Source of the DNA: Vandiemenella viatica
Lineage: Eukaryota; Arthropoda; Insecta; Orthoptera; Morabidae
Assembly (NCBI GenBank): GCA_031002005.1
Contig: CM061921.1
Location: 146,849,283-146,913,282 of the forward strand
Direction: 5' to 3'
DNA length: 64,000 nucleotides
In this document: positions 61,441 to 64,000 of the stretch, one piece after another
Numbering within the stretch: the first letter of the stretch is position 1
Layout of the letters: every line of letters begins with the position of its first letter
The notes under the pieces: generated by a model
Told to the model about the DNA's origin: nothing
Databases searched by the model: none
What the model saw: only the letters and a program-made list of their open reading frames with translations
Program-made: the position numbers and the translations under genes

Positions 61441-62003
61441 AAATATTTACTAAGTAACCAGCGGTCTGGTGGCTCAGTGGTTAAGGTGTCTGCCTGGAGA
61501 TCGAAAGGTCCCCGGTTCGAATCCCTGTCTCGGCGAGGATTTTCATAGACACTTAACCCAGAGAGTTAAGCTTAAGAAGCTTCCAAATTATTTGCTACAG
61601 TGCCATCATGTCTTCGCACAGTGCAGTTGGAAGTTATACTCTTCCTGATGTAATATATTCACCAAGTATCCAGCGGTCTAGTGACTCAGTGGTTAAGGTG
61701 TCTGCCTGGAGATCGGAAGGTCCCCGGTTCGAATACCTGTCTCGGCGAGGATTTTCATAGACACTTAACCCAGAGAGTTAAGCTTAAGAAGCTTCCCAAT
61801 TATTTGCTACAGTGCCATCATGTCTTCGCATAGTGCAGTTGGCAGTTATACTCTTCCTGATGTAATATATTCACCAATTATCCAGCGGTCTAATGACTCA
61901 GTGGTTAAGGTGTCTGCCTGGAGATCGGAAGGTCCCCGGTTCGAATACCTGTCTCGGCGAGGATTTTCATAGACACTTAACGTGGAGACCTGGTGACAGG
62001 GTT
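61371..62003 (+). repeat. Three tandem units of about 210 bp (LINE plus SINE segment)
   Basis: Units start with AAGCTTCC at 61371, 61577 and 61789. Each contains a LINE-derived part (GCCATCATGTCTTCGCA), then CCAGCGGTCT, a tRNA-like SINE head (CTCAGTGGTTAAGGTGTCTG, CCCCGGTTCGAAT) and TCTCGGCGAGGATTTTCATA, GACACTTAAC. The third unit's SINE continues into 62003-62150. The composite unit must have formed before the triplication. Confidence 0.93.
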
Positions 62004-62150
62004 TCTATTGGCTATGCATTCCACCCCTGAGCCGGAAGTGAAGGTGGAGTTAAGTGCGTATAAAAATTACCGCCGGCACAGGGATTAGAACCAGGGACCT
62101 TAGGATCTCCAGTCAGACGCCTTAATCACTGAGCCACCAGTACGCTCAAA
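62003..62150 (-). mobile_element. SINE (family B) head in inverted orientation
   Basis: On the minus strand: GGTGGCTCAGTGATTAAGGC, GTCTGACTGGAGATCCTAAG, GGTCCCTGGTTCTAATCCC and TGTGCCGGCGGTAATTTTTA. It faces the + strand head of the third tandem unit, forming an inverted SINE pair. Confidence 0.8.
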
Positions 62151-62159
62151 CTTATGGCA

Positions 62160-62386
62160 TTTACAAATAATTACAAACAATTGTCCTATGGCAAACATTG
62201 AACGAATATTTAATTCACAATAATAAATATTGAGGCCAATAAATAAAACTAAGAACTATCCTATCTTTTAAGTTGGACCAAATTACACACAGTAAGTCAA
62301 ATTTCATCAAAATTAGTTAAGTAGTTTCGGAGTTCATCTCGGACAAACATCGTGACGTGATATTTTTATATATATAAAGATGAATG
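62160..62386 (-). mobile_element. Helentron-type 5' end, interrupted by SINE
   Basis: On the minus strand from 62386: CATCTTTATATATATAAAAA, then GATGTTTGTCCGAGATGAAC and TCCGAAACTACTTAACTAAT. This is the typical start of a HINE/Helentron copy. No 3' end is assigned, and the SINE pair follows. Confidence 0.6.
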
Positions 62387-62929
62387 GCAAATACGTTTAC
62401 AATGATTAGGAACATTAATTATTTCAACACACATACACAGCCCAAACAATGGTAGCAAAATAATGCGTTTATTACGAGACACATGAGTAACACGAGAACA
62501 ACATCCAGTTAATGCCAGCACAATATTATGCTAAGTGTAGAAAATATGAGGCCTGATCATATAATGCTGATACTTTTTAAATAGGTGTAAGATAATTTTA
62601 TTGCTCATTAGATTGGCAATACTATGTGCTTGGTAAGAGAGTATTGGCACACTAGTTGCTACATGCTAGTTTCTGTTGTCATTTGTTTACTTATCACGAT
62701 GAGTGAATAGGAGGTATGTATATCAATTGAGGAATACATAATTATTATGTTTCTAGTTTCTGAAGGTGTTACACCAACAGAAAATTGATGCAGGTAGCAT
62801 ACACAGCTTGATACACTTTATAAGCAGCAAGTGGCTAAAGTTCTTCTATGGAGGCCGGATAGTAGTTTCTAATTCCACTCAGACATATGGAACCCAGAAT
62901 GAGCAACACACTACATTCAACTTTGCAAG
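62387..62929 (+). other. Unassigned stretch
   Basis: Nothing recognised. Confidence 0.5.
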
Positions 62930-63560
62930 TTCAAGACCTTATCCACAAAGATAATGACTAAATTGTATGTGAAATTACTGTAGCTACTGGTGATAGAAGT
63001 GTGCAGGCAATTGTTATAAAGGAGAAATATTCATTCAAAATTACTTCAAGTTGGGTGCCAAGAATGTTGAATGCAAATCAGAACATTTTGAGGGCTGAAA
63101 CTTCTGAAAAGCACTTAGCGCACTTCATACCAGGACACCTACACTTGATGCAAATTTCACATGTGATGAATCATGGGTACCTCACTGTATCCCTGAAATC
63201 AAGAGGTCGATTATGGCATGGAGTGAAAATCAGAATTAGTTCTGCTGATAGCAGAAACAGGTCTGCTGGCAAGATTCATGTGACCATCTTTTAGGATACT
63301 AAAGGTGATGTATACATTGGTTTCCTGCTTTTTTGACCAACTGTTAAACTTGCATATTACTATGAACTCTTTGGGCAAGGTTAGAGATACCTATTGGTCC
63401 AACAATGTGCAAGATTTCGATTGTCAGAGTCCTGATTATGCACGATAATGCCCAGCTCCACAGTGCTACTGCTATAAAAGTGGAAGAAGTACAATAGAGA
63501 GCTAAGGACCATTGCCCCCGTTCCCTACCAATAGATCAAATTAGTCACTATTTGGACCTC
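62930..63560 (+). pseudogene. mariner transposase remnant
   Basis: SWVPRMLNANQNILRAETSE (normally SWVPR-LT--QK--R), then after shifts IPEIKRSIMAWSENQN, IFWDTKGDVYIGFL, LAYYYELFGQ and CTIMPSSTVLL, a frame-shifted HDNA-H-TA region. Catalytic residues are mostly lost. No terminal repeats found. Confidence 0.75.
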
Positions 63561-64000
63561 TCAAAAAAATATATAGATTTTCCAAAGACAAACAGCTACA
63601 TACATGTTCAATTTTTTTTGTTTGTTAAGAATATATTAAAAAATAACTGCCGGTGTGATGGGAAAAATGTTTAAGACTGTAGAAAAATAGTTATTTTGCT
63701 ACATATTAACCATGTGAAGAGATATTTTTACAGGTTGTATTCATATTTTACCATCGTTTGCAGTTAAAAGATCACATTTCTGCTATACTGTCTGTGATTT
63801 CTCTCAGCTAATAGTATTGATCTTGATTTTCTTAGGATTAACAACAATAGCTCCAATATTAATAAATACAATTTTGAATTATTTTATGTATAAAAGTTGT
63901 CTATTATTTACACCTCATCTCATTGCTGCCAGTGTCTCACCAATTAATTTTAAATGGTATTTCCAGCCATATGTAAGTGTATGATTTCAAGAAGAAAATA
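63561..64000 (+). other. Unassigned stretch to window end
   Basis: AT-rich. Nothing recognised. Confidence 0.5.

Noticed and set aside
61461..61930. Functional tRNA genes
   Set aside because: A and B box-like sequences are present, but no acceptor stem or full cloverleaf forms. Sequences are repeated, diverged and followed by SINE bodies.

Overview
This window is eukaryotic, almost certainly from an arthropod and probably an insect with a large, repeat-rich genome. It has long introns with GT-AG boundaries, AT-rich intergenic DNA, two assembly gaps of exactly 1,000 N, and a dense mix of transposable elements typical of arthropods (CR1-like, RTE-like and jockey-like LINEs, Penelope-like elements, Tc1/mariner, piggyBac, pogo, hAT, Helentron-type elements, tRNA-derived SINEs). 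The SINE and LINE mix feels like a hemimetabolous (polyneopteran-type) insect, but that is an impression and not a demonstrated placement.

The only host gene I can support is on the + strand. Seven coding exons between 12742 and 47743 join in a phase-consistent reading frame of 422 residues. It ends in a stop codon and matches the FAM20 secretory-pathway kinase family, closest to FAM20B (glycosaminoglycan xylosylkinase). The ATP-binding lysine (VFKP), the conserved cysteines, the catalytic DRHH and the metal-binding DNGKSFG are all visible. The first exon, which should carry the signal anchor, is not identified. It lies upstream, in the N gap, or outside the window.

Layout. 1-7.2 kb: a LINE fragment, a gap, a hAT MITE, a pogo remnant and a fold-back repeat. 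7.27-12.54 kb: a nearly full-length but decayed CR1-like LINE, carrying a SINE (11-bp target duplication) and a solo LTR (4-bp duplication). 12.7-47.7 kb: the FAM20B-like gene. Its introns hold a MULE-like element, a tandemly duplicated Neptune-type Penelope-like element between inverted arms, further Penelope fragments, a hAT remnant split by a LINE, a piggyBac remnant, RTE-like LINEs either side of exon 3, a Helentron-type element with a minisatellite array, a hAT MITE and a mariner with an open transposase frame whose second catalytic Asp is His. 47.7-64 kb: Penelope remnants, a DD41D Tc1/mariner element with one frameshift, fold-back elements, a second Helentron-type element with an array, a gap, two more mariner remnants, and a Helentron/LINE/SINE complex containing a three-copy tandem repeat.

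No operon, CRISPR array, rRNA or functional tRNA gene is seen. I found no clearly new biological system. The most unusual signals are a dispersed fold-back family that shares its conserved terminus and a hammerhead-like core with the Penelope-like element, a perfect 24-bp hairpin in the last intron of the kinase gene, and the sequence shared by the CR1-like LINE 3' end and the most abundant SINE.
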